Source: Pseudomonas sp. B21-023
GTDB taxonomy: Bacteria; Pseudomonadota; Gammaproteobacteria; Pseudomonadales; Pseudomonadaceae
Reading direction: 5' to 3'
Length of the DNA stretch: 64,000 nt
Assembly (NCBI RefSeq): GCF_024749165.1
Contig: NZ_CP087190.1
Coordinates: 5,491,501 to 5,555,500 of the forward strand
Positions 16,548 through 25,921 of the stretch are shown piece by piece. Made by a program: the position numbers and the translations under genes. A model generated the notes under the pieces. The model did not search any database. It was not told where the DNA came from and worked only from the letters and a program-made list of their open reading frames with translations. Position 1 is the stretch's first letter. Each line of letters starts with the position of its first letter.

Positions 16548-17747
16548 TCACGCCGCACTAAACGTCCTGTGCGGATCAATCACAAACTTCTTCGGCACCC
16601 CCGCATCAAACTCGCCATAGCCCTCCGGCGCCTGATCCAGGCTGATCACCTGTACCCCTACCACTTCGGCGATATTGATGCGGTCCCACATGATCGCCTG
16701 CATCAGCTGGCGGTTGTACTTCATGGTCGGGGTCTGCCCGGTGTGGAAGCTGTGGGACTTGGCCCAGCCGAGGCCGAAGCGAATGCTCAGCGCGCCGATC
16801 TTGGCGGCGGCATCCACCGCGCCCGGGTCCTCGGTCACGTACAGGCCCGGAATGCCGATGTTGCCGGCCACGCGGGTCACTTGCATCAGCGAGTTGAGCA
16901 CGGTGGCCGGGGCTTCGTGTTTGGCGCCTTCATGGCCATGGCCACGGGCTTCGAAGCCGACGGCATCGACGGCGCAGTCCACTTCCGGCTCGCCGAGGAT
17001 ATCGACGATCTGCTCGTGCAGCGGGGTGTCCTTGGACAGGTCGACCACCTCGAAACCTTGGGATTTGGCGTGGGCCAGGCGCAGCGGGTTGAGGTCGCCG
17101 ACGATCACGCAGGCGGCGCCCAGCAGGCGGGCGGACGCCGCGGCGGCCAGGCCGACAGGGCCGGCACCGGCGACATACACCGTGCTGCCCGGGCCAACGC
17201 CAGCAGTGACGGCGCCGTGGTAGCCGGTGGGGAGGATATCGGACAGGCAGGTCAGGTCGCGAATCTTCTCCATCGCCTTGTCGCGGTCCGGCAGTTTCAG
17301 CAGGTTGAAGTCGGCGTACGGCACCAGCACGTATTCAGCCTGGCCGCCGGTCCAGTCGCCCATGTCGACATAGCCGTAGGCGCCGCCGGCGCGGGCCGGG
17401 TTGACGGTAAGGCAGACACCGGTGTGCATCTCTTTGCACGAGCGGCAGCGGCCGCAGGCGACATTGAACGGCACCGACACCAGGTCGCCGATCTTCAGGC
17501 GCTCGACGTCACGCCCCATCTCGACGATTTCACCGGTGATTTCGTGGCCCAGCACCAGGCCGACCTGGGCGGTGGTGCGGCCGCGGACCATGTGCTGGTC
17601 GGAGCCGCAGATGTTGGTGGAGACCACCTTGAGGATGACACCGTGCTCGATCTTCTTGCCGCGCGGGTCCTGCATCTTGGGGTAGTCGATCTTCTGCACC
17701 TCGACCTTGCCCGCGCCGAGATACACCACTCCACGGTTACCAGACAT
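16548..17747 (-). CDS. fdhA: Glutathione-independent formaldehyde dehydrogenase
   Basis: NAD-dependent, zinc-containing medium-chain dehydrogenase (399 aa) oxidising formaldehyde to formate without glutathione, as characterised in P. putida. Visible features: catalytic zinc Cys in NICGSDQH (near 47), GHEITGEIVE, structural-zinc cysteines CGRCRSCKEMHTGVC (near 98-112), and the Rossmann motif GAGPVGLAAAASARLLGA (near 180). It lies downstream of purU-sox-glyA on the same strand, 290 nt away with a REP pair between. It fits as detoxification of formaldehyde released by betaine, dimethylglycine and sarcosine demethylation. Confidence 0.96.
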   Translation of the reverse strand: MSGNRGVVYLGAGKVEVQKIDYPKMQDPRGKKIEHGVILKVVSTNICGSDQHMVRGRTTAQVGLVLGHEITGEIVEMGRDVERLKIGDLVSVPFNVACGRCRSCKEMHTGVCLTVNPARAGGAYGYVDMGDWTGGQAEYVLVPYADFNLLKLPDRDKAMEKIRDLTCLSDILPTGYHGAVTAGVGPGSTVYVAGAGPVGLAAAASARLLGAACVIVGDLNPLRLAHAKSQGFEVVDLSKDTPLHEQIVDILGEPEVDCAVDAVGFEARGHGHEGAKHEAPATVLNSLMQVTRVAGNIGIPGLYVTEDPGAVDAAAKIGALSIRFGLGWAKSHSFHTGQTPTMKYNRQLMQAIMWDRINIAEVVGVQVISLDQAPEGYGEFDAGVPKKFVIDPHRTFSAA

Positions 17748-17902
17748 GCTTCTTACCTCGCTTGATTTGTATTTATGCAGCGGTGGTGGAAAGCGCCGCC
17801 TTTCCGTGGGCGGCCTGTGTTACTGGAATGAAGGGATTGTGGGCTTGATGGGGGATGGGGCGGTGACTGGATGCGACAGGGGGATGCCTGTTTGCGGCGG
17901 AC

Positions 17903-18034
17903 ATCGCTGGGGCCGCTGCGCAGCCCATTCGCTGCGGTTCGTCGCCACGACAAGCCAGCTCCCACAGAGGTGCGCGCACTGTACCTGTGGGAGCTGGCTT
18001 GCCAGCGAAAGGGCCGCAAAGCGGCCCCAGCGAT
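17903..18034. repeat. REP pair (type A variant) with outer hairpin arms
   Basis: Two inverted REP copies with the TGGCTTGCCAGCGA variant core, bracketed by ATCGCTGGGGCCGC on the left and GCGGCCCCAGCGAT on the right. The whole 130 nt can fold as one long hairpin. It sits between purU and fdhA. Confidence 0.8.
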
Positions 18035-18037
18035 CTA

Positions 18038-18895
18038 TCAGAGAACCACGGTGCGATTGGCGTTGAGGAACACCCTTCTTTCGATGTGATACCCCACCGC
18101 CCGCGCCAGGGTCAGGCACTCGATGTCCCGCCCCTTGGCGATCAGGTCTTCCGGATAGTGGCTGTGGTCCACCACCTCCACGCCTTGGGCGATGATCGGC
18201 CCTTCATCCAGGTCGTTGTTGATGTAGTGCGCGGTGGCACCCACCATCTTCACGCCCTTGTTGTAGGCTTGGTGATACGGCTTGGCGCCCTTGAACCCAG
18301 GCAGCAGCGAGTGGTGGATGTTGATCGCCCAGCCATCCAGCCGCCGGCACAGCTCGGGCGACAGCACCTGCATGTAGCGGGCGAGGATCACCAGTTCGGC
18401 GCCGCTCTCCTCGATCACCTGCAGCACCTTGCGCTCCTGCGCCGGCTTGTCGTTGGGGTCGAGGGCGAAGTGGTAGTACGGAATCTTGTGCCAGTGCGCC
18501 AGGGGCTCCAGGTCGGGGTGGTTGGACACCACCGCGACCACATCCATGGCCAACTGGCCAATGCGTTGGCGGTACAGCAGGTCGTTCAGGCAATGGTCGG
18601 CCTTGGACACCATGATCACCACCTTGGGGCGGTGGTTGGGCGCGGTCAGCTCAAAGGCCATGCCGAAGGCTTCGCTGCGTTCGGCGAGGCCGGCGCGGAA
18701 GCCCTCCTCGTCGAAGCCGTCCGCGGCGCGGAACTCCACACGTATGAAGAACCGCCCCGACAGCCGGTCATCGAAGGAATGGTGCTCGGTGACGTAGCAG
18801 CGCTGCTCGTAGAGATGACGCGTCACCACATCGACCGTGCCGAGCATGCTCGGGCAGTCGGCGGTGAGAATCCAGGTGTCCGGTGCCCGACTCAT
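18038..18895 (-). CDS. purU: Formyltetrahydrofolate deformylase
   Basis: Hydrolyses 10-formyl-THF to formate and THF, releasing C1 load (285 aa). The N-terminal ACT domain (about 5-85) has LTADCPSMLGTVDVVTRHL. The C-terminal formyltransferase-like domain holds VSNHPDLEPLA, IHHSLLPGFKGAKPYHQAY and VGATAHYINNDLDEGPII with the catalytic Asn/His/Asp set. The start is ATG 18895 (MSRAPDTWILTADCP), 11 nt after soxG, so it belongs to the glyA-sox operon. Here it would recycle THF charged by sarcosine and dimethylglycine demethylation. Confidence 0.95.
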   Translation of the reverse strand: MSRAPDTWILTADCPSMLGTVDVVTRHLYEQRCYVTEHHSFDDRLSGRFFIRVEFRAADGFDEEGFRAGLAERSEAFGMAFELTAPNHRPKVVIMVSKADHCLNDLLYRQRIGQLAMDVVAVVSNHPDLEPLAHWHKIPYYHFALDPNDKPAQERKVLQVIEESGAELVILARYMQVLSPELCRRLDGWAINIHHSLLPGFKGAKPYHQAYNKGVKMVGATAHYINNDLDEGPIIAQGVEVVDHSHYPEDLIAKGRDIECLTLARAVGYHIERRVFLNANRTVVL

Positions 18896-18906
18896 GGTGC
18901 TGCTCC

Positions 18907-19539
18907 TTAGGCTTCGATGGCCAGGCCGTACTCGGCCGATGCGTCCTGCAGCCACAGCCACCAGTAGTCGGAGAAGCTGCGGCGAATCACCAACTCCCAG
19001 GTGTCCTCGGCGGTACGGCGGATCACCAGTTGCGACTTGGCGAACACGGTGCCGACGGCCTTGCCGACCGGGAAGTTGTTCGGGTGTACATCATAGCTGG
19101 TGGATTTCATCAGCACGTCGCGCACGTTGGGGCCGCGCAGCTCGAGCAGGGTCTGCCCGCCGGTGACGTTGACCACCTGGATGTGCTGGCCGTCGAGGGC
19201 GTCGCGCAGCTTCTGCTCGACGGCGAACTCCTGGCCGCCGGGGACGATCAGCAGCCACTCGTCCGGGCCGACCCACTGCAGCGACATCTCGCTGTTGGCG
19301 ACCACGGTCAGGGCCACCGGCAGCTCCAGGCCCAGGGCCTTGTGCACGCCGCCGGCAAAGGCCTGGTCATGGCCGTCGCCACGCAGGGTCAGGTGGCCGA
19401 GGAATTTCTTTTCGCGCAGGGTCACGCCTGCGTTCTTGCGGCCCTTGCCGACCAAGCTGGCCAGGTCGGCGTGGTGCAGCGGCGACTGAGCCTTGGCTTC
19501 AGGGCCTGGGTTTTGCTGGAAGACGTTGATAGCGCTCAT
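18907..19539 (-). CDS. soxG: Sarcosine oxidase gamma subunit
   Basis: Small subunit of heterotetrameric sarcosine oxidase (210 aa), related to the GcvT/YgfZ fold. Typical segments are VGPDEWLLIVPGG, VVNVTGGQTLLELRGP and the C-terminal VIRRSFSDYWWLWLQDAS. It is the last sox gene, 177 nt after soxA; the gap contains a REP pair, which may lower or buffer its expression relative to soxBDA. The purU start follows at 11 nt. Confidence 0.95.
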   Translation of the reverse strand: MSAINVFQQNPGPEAKAQSPLHHADLASLVGKGRKNAGVTLREKKFLGHLTLRGDGHDQAFAGGVHKALGLELPVALTVVANSEMSLQWVGPDEWLLIVPGGQEFAVEQKLRDALDGQHIQVVNVTGGQTLLELRGPNVRDVLMKSTSYDVHPNNFPVGKAVGTVFAKSQLVIRRTAEDTWELVIRRSFSDYWWLWLQDASAEYGLAIEA

Positions 19540-19598
19540 TTCTTACCTGCCTTGAATTCGTGTTCGTCGAAGCGATGCAGCAACTGGATGGATGCGCT

Positions 19599-19690
19599 GG
19601 CCCCATCGCTGGCAAGCCAGCTCCCACAGGGACCGCGTCGACCTCAAGAACTGCATCGAACCTGTGGGAGCCGGCTCGCCGGCGAAGGGC
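19599..19690. repeat. REP pair (type A) between soxA and soxG
   Basis: Inverted REP copies with inward CCCACAG ends lie inside the sox operon, in the only sizeable gap between its genes. Confidence 0.8.
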
Positions 19691-19716
19691 CTGGCCTGCC
19701 TCCACAGGACCCGGAA

Positions 19717-22700
19717 TCAAACGTTCTGCCGCTCACCCTTCGGATCGAAGAACACCGAAGACACGATCTCGGCCTCGATCACGCTGCCATCGGCCTGCGG
19801 CGAATAGACCCGCTCGCCCAGGCGCTTGAGGCCGCCCTTGACCACGCCCATGGCGAACGAATAGCCCAGGGAGTTGGCCGCGTAGCTGGAGGTGACGTGG
19901 CCGACCATGTCCATCGGGATCGGCTGCTTGGGGTCGAACACCAACTGGGCGCCTTCCGGCAGCCAAACGTTCGGGTCCACGGGTTTCAGGCCCACCAACT
20001 GCTTGCGGTTCTCGCGGGTGGTGTCCTCGCGGTTCATGCCGCGCAGGCCGATCCACGAGAAGGCTTTGTTGCGGCCCACGCACCAGCTCATGTTGAGGTC
20101 GTCCGGGGTCATCGAGCCGTCGGTGTCCTGGCCGACGATGATGAAGCCCTTCTCGGCGCGCAGCACGTGCATGGTCTCGGTGCCGTACGGGGTCAGGTTG
20201 TACTTTTTGCCCGCCTCGACGATCTGTTCCAACACGCCCATGGCGTAGTTGGCCTGGACGTTGATCTCGTACGACAGCTCGCCGGTGAACGAGATGCGGA
20301 ACACCCGCGCCGGCACGCCGCCGACCAGGCCTTCCTTCCAGCTCATGAACGGGAAGCCGTCCTTGTCCAGGTCGATGTCGCTGACGTCGGCCAGCAGCTT
20401 GCGGCTGTTGGGCCCGGACAGGGTCATGGTCGCCCAGTGGTCGGTGACCGAGGTGAAGAACACCTTCATTTCCGGCCATTCGGTCTGGTGGTACAGCTCC
20501 AGCCACTGCAGCACGCGAGCGGCGCCGCCGGTGGTGGTGGTCATGATGAAGTGGTTGTCGCCGACGCAGGCGGTCACGCCGTCGTCGAAGACCATGCCGT
20601 CTTCCTTGCACATCAGGCCGTAGCGGGCCTTGCCCACGTCGAGCTTGGTCCAGGCGTTGGTGTAGATGCGGTTGAGGAACTCGCGGGCGTCAGGGCCCTG
20701 GATGTCGATCTTGCCCAGGGTCGAGGCGTCCAGCAGGCCGACGCTGTCACGCACGGCCTTGCACTCGCGGGCCACCGCGGTGTGGATATCTTCGCCGGGC
20801 TTGGGGAAGTACCACGGGCGCTTCCATTGGCCGACGTCCTCGAACTCGGCGCCGTTCTTGATGTGCCAGGCATGCAGGGCGGTGAAGCGCACCGGCTCGA
20901 ACAGGTGGCCGCAGTGCCGGCCGGCTACCGCGCCGAAGGTCACCGGCGTGTAGTTGGGGCGGAACATGGTGGTGCCCATTTCCGGGATGCCGATCCCGAG
21001 CGAACGGGCGGCGATGGCCAGGCCGTTGATGTTGCCCAGCTTGCCCTGGTCGGTGCCGAAGCCCAGGGCGGTGTAGCGCTTGACGTGCTCGACCGACTCG
21101 AAGCCTTCGCGGGTGGCCAGCTCGATGGCCGCGGCGGTGACGTCGTTCTGTTGGTCGACGAACTGCTTCGGCGCACGGGCGGTGCCTTTGTCGTGGGGCA
21201 CTTGGAACAGGGCCACGGTGGCCTCTTCCTTGCGCGCCAGGGTTTTCGGCAGGGTGCCGACGCTGGCCTTGAAGCCAGCCTCGGTGGCAGCGCGAACACC
21301 GCCTTCGAAACCGTCGGCGATCACGTCACCAAGGGCATAGACGCCGTTCACGCCACCGACGCACACGCGTTTCTGCGGGGCATCGCCCGGCACGAAGCCG
21401 AGGATGTCTTCACGCCACACCGGGCGACCGCCCAGGTGCGAGGCCAGGTGCACCACCGGGCTGTAGCCGCCGGAGGTGGCGATCAGGTCGCAGTCGAGGG
21501 TTTCACCAGGGCTGGTGACCTTGTGCGCCTGCACATCGATGGCGGCCACGCGGGCGCCGGTGACGTGCTTGCTGCCCTTGGCCTCGATCACGGCGCTGGA
21601 GGTGAGGATGCGAATGCCTTTGGCGCGAGCCTCTTCGACCAGCGAGCCACGCGGGTTGTGGCGGGCGTCGGCGATGGCGACCACTTGCAGGCCGGCATCG
21701 TGCCAGTCCAACGCGGCACGGTAGGCGTGGTCGTTGTTGGTCGACAGCACCAGCTTGCGGCCCGGGGCCACGCCATAGCGGCGCACGTAGGTGGATACGG
21801 CGCCAGCCAGCATGTTGCCCGGCAGGTCGTTGTTGCCGTACACCAATGGACGCTCATGGGCGCCAGCAGCCAGCACTACACGATTGGCACGTACACGGTG
21901 CACGCGCTGGCGCACCTGGCCGATCGGGGCGCGGTCACCAAGGTGGTCGGTAAGACGCTCGTGGATGGTCAGGAAGTTGTGGTCGTGATAGCCATTGACC
22001 GTGCTGCGTGGCAACAGGGTGACTTCCGGCAGCGACTCCAGTTCGGCGACAACGGCGTTGACCCAATCGGAGGCTGGTTTGCCATCGAGGGTTTCGCGGC
22101 TGTCGAGCAAGGTGCCGCCGAACTCTTCCTGCTCGTCGGCCAGGATCACCCGGGCACCGCTACGGGCAGCAGCCAGCGCGGCGGCCAGGCCGGCAGGGCC
22201 GGCGCCGACGATCAGCACGTCGCAGTGCTGGTTCATGTAGTCGTAGCTGTCCGGATCATTCTGCAGCGGCGCGCGGCCGAGGCCCGCCGCCTTGCGGATG
22301 TACTTCTCGTAGGTCATCCAGAACGACTTGGGGTACATGAAGGTCTTGTAGTAGAACCCGGGCGGCATCATGCTGCCGCCGACCTTGCCGATGATGCCCA
22401 TCATGTCGTTGTTGACGTTCGGCCAGCCGTTGGTGCTGGTGGCCACCAGGCCTGCGTACAGGGCCTGCTGGGTGGCGCGCACGTTGGGGATCTGGGTAGC
22501 TTCGCTGGCGCCGATCTGCAGGATCGCATTCGGCTCTTCGGTACCGGCGGCGATGATCCCGCGGGGGCGCGAGTACTTGAAGCTGCGCCCGACGATGTCG
22601 ACACCGTTGGCCAGCAGCGCGGCGGCCAGGGTGTCGCCGGCATAGCCCTGATAGGTCTTGCCGTTGAAGGTGAAATTCAGCACCTTGCTGCGGTCGATAC

Positions 22701-22734
22701 GGCCGCCGCTGGCGAGGCGATAGGTCTGGCTCAT
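19717..22734 (-). CDS. soxA: Sarcosine oxidase alpha subunit
   Basis: Largest subunit of heterotetrameric sarcosine oxidase (1005 aa), which converts sarcosine to glycine, transferring the methyl group to THF with H2O2 formed. The start is ATG 22734 (MSQTYRLASGGRIDRSKVL), overlapping the soxD stop as ATGA. N-terminal ferredoxin-like fold (LNFTFNGKTYQGYAGDTLAAAL), a Rossmann NAD-binding motif (CDVLIVGAGPAGLAAALAAA near 172), and a C-terminal GcvT-like folate-binding half (about 610-1005) with RFTALHAWHIKNGAEFED and GTETMHVLRAEKGFIIVGQD. It is full length for the family. Confidence 0.97.
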   Translation of the reverse strand: MSQTYRLASGGRIDRSKVLNFTFNGKTYQGYAGDTLAAALLANGVDIVGRSFKYSRPRGIIAAGTEEPNAILQIGASEATQIPNVRATQQALYAGLVATSTNGWPNVNNDMMGIIGKVGGSMMPPGFYYKTFMYPKSFWMTYEKYIRKAAGLGRAPLQNDPDSYDYMNQHCDVLIVGAGPAGLAAALAAARSGARVILADEQEEFGGTLLDSRETLDGKPASDWVNAVVAELESLPEVTLLPRSTVNGYHDHNFLTIHERLTDHLGDRAPIGQVRQRVHRVRANRVVLAAGAHERPLVYGNNDLPGNMLAGAVSTYVRRYGVAPGRKLVLSTNNDHAYRAALDWHDAGLQVVAIADARHNPRGSLVEEARAKGIRILTSSAVIEAKGSKHVTGARVAAIDVQAHKVTSPGETLDCDLIATSGGYSPVVHLASHLGGRPVWREDILGFVPGDAPQKRVCVGGVNGVYALGDVIADGFEGGVRAATEAGFKASVGTLPKTLARKEEATVALFQVPHDKGTARAPKQFVDQQNDVTAAAIELATREGFESVEHVKRYTALGFGTDQGKLGNINGLAIAARSLGIGIPEMGTTMFRPNYTPVTFGAVAGRHCGHLFEPVRFTALHAWHIKNGAEFEDVGQWKRPWYFPKPGEDIHTAVARECKAVRDSVGLLDASTLGKIDIQGPDAREFLNRIYTNAWTKLDVGKARYGLMCKEDGMVFDDGVTACVGDNHFIMTTTTGGAARVLQWLELYHQTEWPEMKVFFTSVTDHWATMTLSGPNSRKLLADVSDIDLDKDGFPFMSWKEGLVGGVPARVFRISFTGELSYEINVQANYAMGVLEQIVEAGKKYNLTPYGTETMHVLRAEKGFIIVGQDTDGSMTPDDLNMSWCVGRNKAFSWIGLRGMNREDTTRENRKQLVGLKPVDPNVWLPEGAQLVFDPKQPIPMDMVGHVTSSYAANSLGYSFAMGVVKGGLKRLGERVYSPQADGSVIEAEIVSSVFFDPKGERQNV

Positions 22735-23066
22735 ACTTTTTCCCCTTGGCCCTTGGCGGTCGCTGGCGCGCTGCTCTGTTTCGAGGCGGCGGTGACCTGA
22801 GGCTTCTCGCCGATCTTGTAGGTTTCCAGAATCTCGTAGGTCACGGTGTCGCGGGTGACGTTGAAGTACTGGCGGCAGCCGGCAACGTGGTCCCACAGCT
22901 CGTGGTGGATGCCACGCGGGTTGTCGCGGAAGAACATGTAGGTGCCCCACTCCTCGTCGGAGCAGGCGTTCGGGTCCAGCGGGCGGGCGATATGCGCCTG
23001 GCCGGACGCGTGGAATTCTTCCTCGGAGCGCAGCTCGCCGCAGTGGGGACAGAAGATGTGCAACAT
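22731..23066 (-). CDS. soxD: Sarcosine oxidase delta subunit
   Basis: Small zinc-binding subunit (111 aa). The CPHCGELRSEEEF motif near the N-terminus, with HELWDHVAGCRQYF further on, supplies the zinc ligands. The C-terminal tail (AASKQSSAPATAKGQGEKV) is low complexity. The ATG at 23066 is 17 nt after soxB and its TGA overlaps the soxA ATG by 4 nt, so soxD-soxA are translationally coupled. Confidence 0.95.
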   Translation of the reverse strand: MLHIFCPHCGELRSEEEFHASGQAHIARPLDPNACSDEEWGTYMFFRDNPRGIHHELWDHVAGCRQYFNVTRDTVTYEILETYKIGEKPQVTAASKQSSAPATAKGQGEKV

Positions 23067-23083
23067 GACGGTTGTCTCCGGGG

Positions 23084-24334
23084 TCAGTGGGCGACGGCAG
23101 CGGCGCCGTGTTCGTCGATCAGCGCGCCGTTGTAGAAACGGTCGATGGAGAAAGGCGCGGCCAGCGGGTGCATCTCGCCCTTGGCCAGGCTGGCGGCAAA
23201 CACGTTGCCCGAGCCCGGGGTGGCCTTGAAGCCGCCAGTGCCCCAGCCGCAGTTGAAGAACATGTTCTTCACCGGGGTCTTGGAGATGATCGGGCAGGCG
23301 TCGGGGGTGGTGTCGACGATGCCGCCCCACTGGCGATTCATGCGCACGCGCGAGAGGATCGGGAACATCTCGACGATCGCCTGCAGGGTGTGCTCGATGA
23401 CCGGGTACGAACCGCGCTGGCCGTAGCCGACCCAACCGTCGATACCGGCGCCGATCACCAGGTCGCCCTTGTCGGACTGGCTGATGTAGCCGTGCACGGC
23501 GTTGGACATGATCACGCTGTCGATGATCGGCTTGATCGGCTCCGATACCAGTGCCTGCAGCGGGTGCGACTCCAGCGGCAGGCGGAAGCCGGCGAGCTTG
23601 GCCATGTGCCCGGAGTTGCCTGCGGTGACCACGCCGACGCGCTTGGCGCCGATGAAGCCCTTGTTCGTTTCAACCCCGATCACGGCACCGTTCTCCTTGC
23701 GGAAGCCGATCACCTCGGTCTGCTGGATCAGGTCCACGCCCAGGGCGTCGGCGGCACGGGCGAAGCCCCAGGCCACGGCATCGTGGCGGGCCACGCCGCC
23801 ACGGCGCTGCACGGTGGCACCGAGGATCGGGTAGCGGGTGTTCTTCGAACAGTCGAGATATGGGATCTCGGCCGCCACCTGTTCGGTGCGGATCAGCTCG
23901 CCGTCGACGCCGTTGAGGCGGTTGGCGTTGACCCGGCGCTCGGAGTCACGGATGTCCTGCAGGGTGTGGCACAGGTTGTAGACGCCGCGCTGGGAGAACA
24001 TCACGTTGTAGTTGATGTCCTGCGAAAGGCCTTCCCACAGCTTCATGGCGTGCTCGTACAAGTGCGCCGACTCGTCCCACAGGTAGTTGGAACGCACGAT
24101 GGTGGTGTTACGGGCAGTGTTGCCGCCGCCCAGGTAGCCCTTCTCGATCACCGCGACGTTGGTGATGCCGTGCTCCTTGGCCAGGTAGTAGGCGGTGGCC
24201 AGGCCATGGCCGCCACCGCCGACGATGACCACGTCGTAGACCTTCTTCGGCGTCGGCGTGCGCCACATGCGCTGCCAGTTCTCGTGGTGGCTGAGGGAGT
24301 GCTTGAAGAGGCCGAAGCCCGAATAACGTTGCAT
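23084..24334 (-). CDS. soxB: Sarcosine oxidase beta subunit
   Basis: Catalytic flavoprotein subunit (416 aa) that oxidises sarcosine. The start is ATG 24334 (MQRYSGFGLFKHSLSHHENW), 15 nt after glyA. The FAD-binding motif YDVVIVGGGGHGLATAYYLA is near residue 35. The RRGGVARHDAVAW segment carries the histidine to which FMN is covalently attached in the corynebacterial enzyme. The C-terminal CGWGTGGFKATPGSG loop is a DAO-family feature. It is the first sox gene in the operon glyA-soxBDAG-purU. Confidence 0.97.
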   Translation of the reverse strand: MQRYSGFGLFKHSLSHHENWQRMWRTPTPKKVYDVVIVGGGGHGLATAYYLAKEHGITNVAVIEKGYLGGGNTARNTTIVRSNYLWDESAHLYEHAMKLWEGLSQDINYNVMFSQRGVYNLCHTLQDIRDSERRVNANRLNGVDGELIRTEQVAAEIPYLDCSKNTRYPILGATVQRRGGVARHDAVAWGFARAADALGVDLIQQTEVIGFRKENGAVIGVETNKGFIGAKRVGVVTAGNSGHMAKLAGFRLPLESHPLQALVSEPIKPIIDSVIMSNAVHGYISQSDKGDLVIGAGIDGWVGYGQRGSYPVIEHTLQAIVEMFPILSRVRMNRQWGGIVDTTPDACPIISKTPVKNMFFNCGWGTGGFKATPGSGNVFAASLAKGEMHPLAAPFSIDRFYNGALIDEHGAAAVAH

Positions 24335-24349
24335 GGTGTTCTGCTCCAC

Positions 24350-25603
24350 TCAGCGGTAGACCGGGAAGTCGGCGCACAGCGCGGCGACGTTCTTGGCCAC
24401 ATCGGCCTCGACATCGGCGTCGCCCAGGTTGTCCAGCACATCGCAGATCCAGCCGGCCAGCGCAGTGCACTGGGCAACCTTGAAGCCACGGGTGGTGACG
24501 GCCGGGGTACCGATGCGCAGGCCCGAGGTGACGAACGGCGACTGCGGGTCGTTGGGCACGGCGTTCTTGTTGACGGTGATATGGGCGCGGCCGAGGGCTG
24601 CGTCAGCGTCTTTACCGGTCAGGCCCTGGCGGATAAGGCTGACCAGGAACAGGTGGTTGTCGGTACCGCCGGACACCACGTCATAGCCGCGCTCGATGAA
24701 TACCTGGGCCATGGCCTGGGCGTTTTCGATGACTTGTTTCTGGTAGGCCTTGAATTCGGGCTCCAGCGCCTCCTTGAAGCACACCGCCTTGGCGGCGATC
24801 ACATGCATCAGCGGGCCGCCCTGGGCGCCGGGGAACACGGCGGCATTGAGCTTTTTCTCGATCTCTTCGTTGGACTTGGCCAGGATCAGGCCGCCACGCG
24901 GCCCGCGCAGGGTCTTGTGGGTGGTGGTGGTGACCACGTCGGCGAACGGGATCGGGTTCGGGTACAGCCCCGCGGCGACCAGCCCGGCGACGTGGGCCAT
25001 GTCGACGAACAGCAGCGCGCCGACTTTATCGGCGATCTGGCGGAAACGCGGGAAATCCAGGGTCTTGGAGTAGGCCGAGAAGCCGGCGACGATCATCTTC
25101 GGCTTGTGTTCCACCGCCAGGCGCTCGACTTCGTCGTAGTCGATCAAGCCGGTTGCGGTGTCGATCCCGTATTGAACGGCGTTGTACAGCTTGCCCGAGG
25201 ACGACACCTTGGCGCCGTGGGTCAGGTGGCCGCCGTGGGCCAGGCTCATGCCCAGGATGGTGTCGCCGGCCTGCAGCAGGGCCAGGTACACAGCGCCGTT
25301 GGCCGAGGAGCCGGAGTGCGGCTGGACGTTGGCGTAATCGGCGCCGAACAGCTGCTTGGCGCGCTCGATGGCCAGCGCCTCGACTTTGTCCACATGCTCG
25401 CAGCCGCCGTAGTAGCGCTTGCCCGGGTAGCCCTCGGCGTACTTGTTGGTGAGGCCGCTGCCCTGGGCCTGCATCACGCGCTTGCTGGTGTAGTTCTCCG
25501 AGGCGATCAGCTCGATGTGCTCTTCCTGGCGCTGCTCCTCGGCATTCATCGCCGCCAGCAGTGCGTCGTCGTAACCCTGGATCTGGTCTTGCTTGCTGAA
25601 CAT
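24350..25603 (-). CDS. glyA: Serine hydroxymethyltransferase
   Basis: PLP enzyme (417 aa) interconverting glycine plus 5,10-methylene-THF with serine plus THF. The start is ATG 25603 (MFSKQDQIQGYDDALLAAM). Landmarks: LIASENYTSKRVMQAQGSGL, YYGGCEHVD, and the PLP lysine in VVTTTTHKTLRGPRGG. It heads the sox operon and would use both products of sarcosine oxidase, glycine and methylene-THF. P. putida has a second glyA elsewhere; this one is the catabolic, sox-linked copy (inference from context). Confidence 0.97.
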   Translation of the reverse strand: MFSKQDQIQGYDDALLAAMNAEEQRQEEHIELIASENYTSKRVMQAQGSGLTNKYAEGYPGKRYYGGCEHVDKVEALAIERAKQLFGADYANVQPHSGSSANGAVYLALLQAGDTILGMSLAHGGHLTHGAKVSSSGKLYNAVQYGIDTATGLIDYDEVERLAVEHKPKMIVAGFSAYSKTLDFPRFRQIADKVGALLFVDMAHVAGLVAAGLYPNPIPFADVVTTTTHKTLRGPRGGLILAKSNEEIEKKLNAAVFPGAQGGPLMHVIAAKAVCFKEALEPEFKAYQKQVIENAQAMAQVFIERGYDVVSGGTDNHLFLVSLIRQGLTGKDADAALGRAHITVNKNAVPNDPQSPFVTSGLRIGTPAVTTRGFKVAQCTALAGWICDVLDNLGDADVEADVAKNVAALCADFPVYR

Positions 25604-25921
25604 CGTGTATCTCCCGGCAGCGATCGTTTCTTGTCTGGTGAGGGTTTTCCCACCCTTTGCAGCGATGGTATGACCGGGCACGGTGGCACAGATGCCTGCG
25701 CGCGCCTTGCAATGGCGCGTTTACGACATTGCTACCCCAAGCGCCACACAGCCCTGTGGGAGCCGGCTTGCCGGCGATGGGGCCAGACGTAAAACCATCG
25801 CTGGTTGAGCGGACGCTATCGCCGGCAAGCCGGCTCCCACAGGGATAGCGTTGGCCTGTATAGGCAACCGCCGAATCGATGGTTTAGAGTGCGTGCCTGC
25901 GTCGTAAAAAGGACAGGCGTC
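25604..25921. promoter_or_regulatory. 318-nt divergent glyA / ltaE intergenic region
   Basis: This gap contains the start regions of glyA (minus) and ltaE (plus) and an outward-facing REP pair. I see no coding sequence. Promoter elements were not identified with confidence; regulation of glyA-sox by sarcosine or betaine-responsive AraC-family activators (SouR, GbdR) is expected from P. aeruginosa. Confidence 0.5.
25752..25844. repeat. REP pair (type A), opposite arrangement
   Basis: Two REP copies with the GGCGAT ends facing inward and CCCACAG ends outward, the reverse of most pairs in this window. Confidence 0.8.

Noticed and set aside
18883..22800. A 1305-codon open frame on the plus strand opposite soxG and soxA
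   Set aside because: It is the antisense shadow of well-identified sox genes in high-GC DNA. The translation is rich in Gly, Ala, His, Val and Asp without any family pattern.
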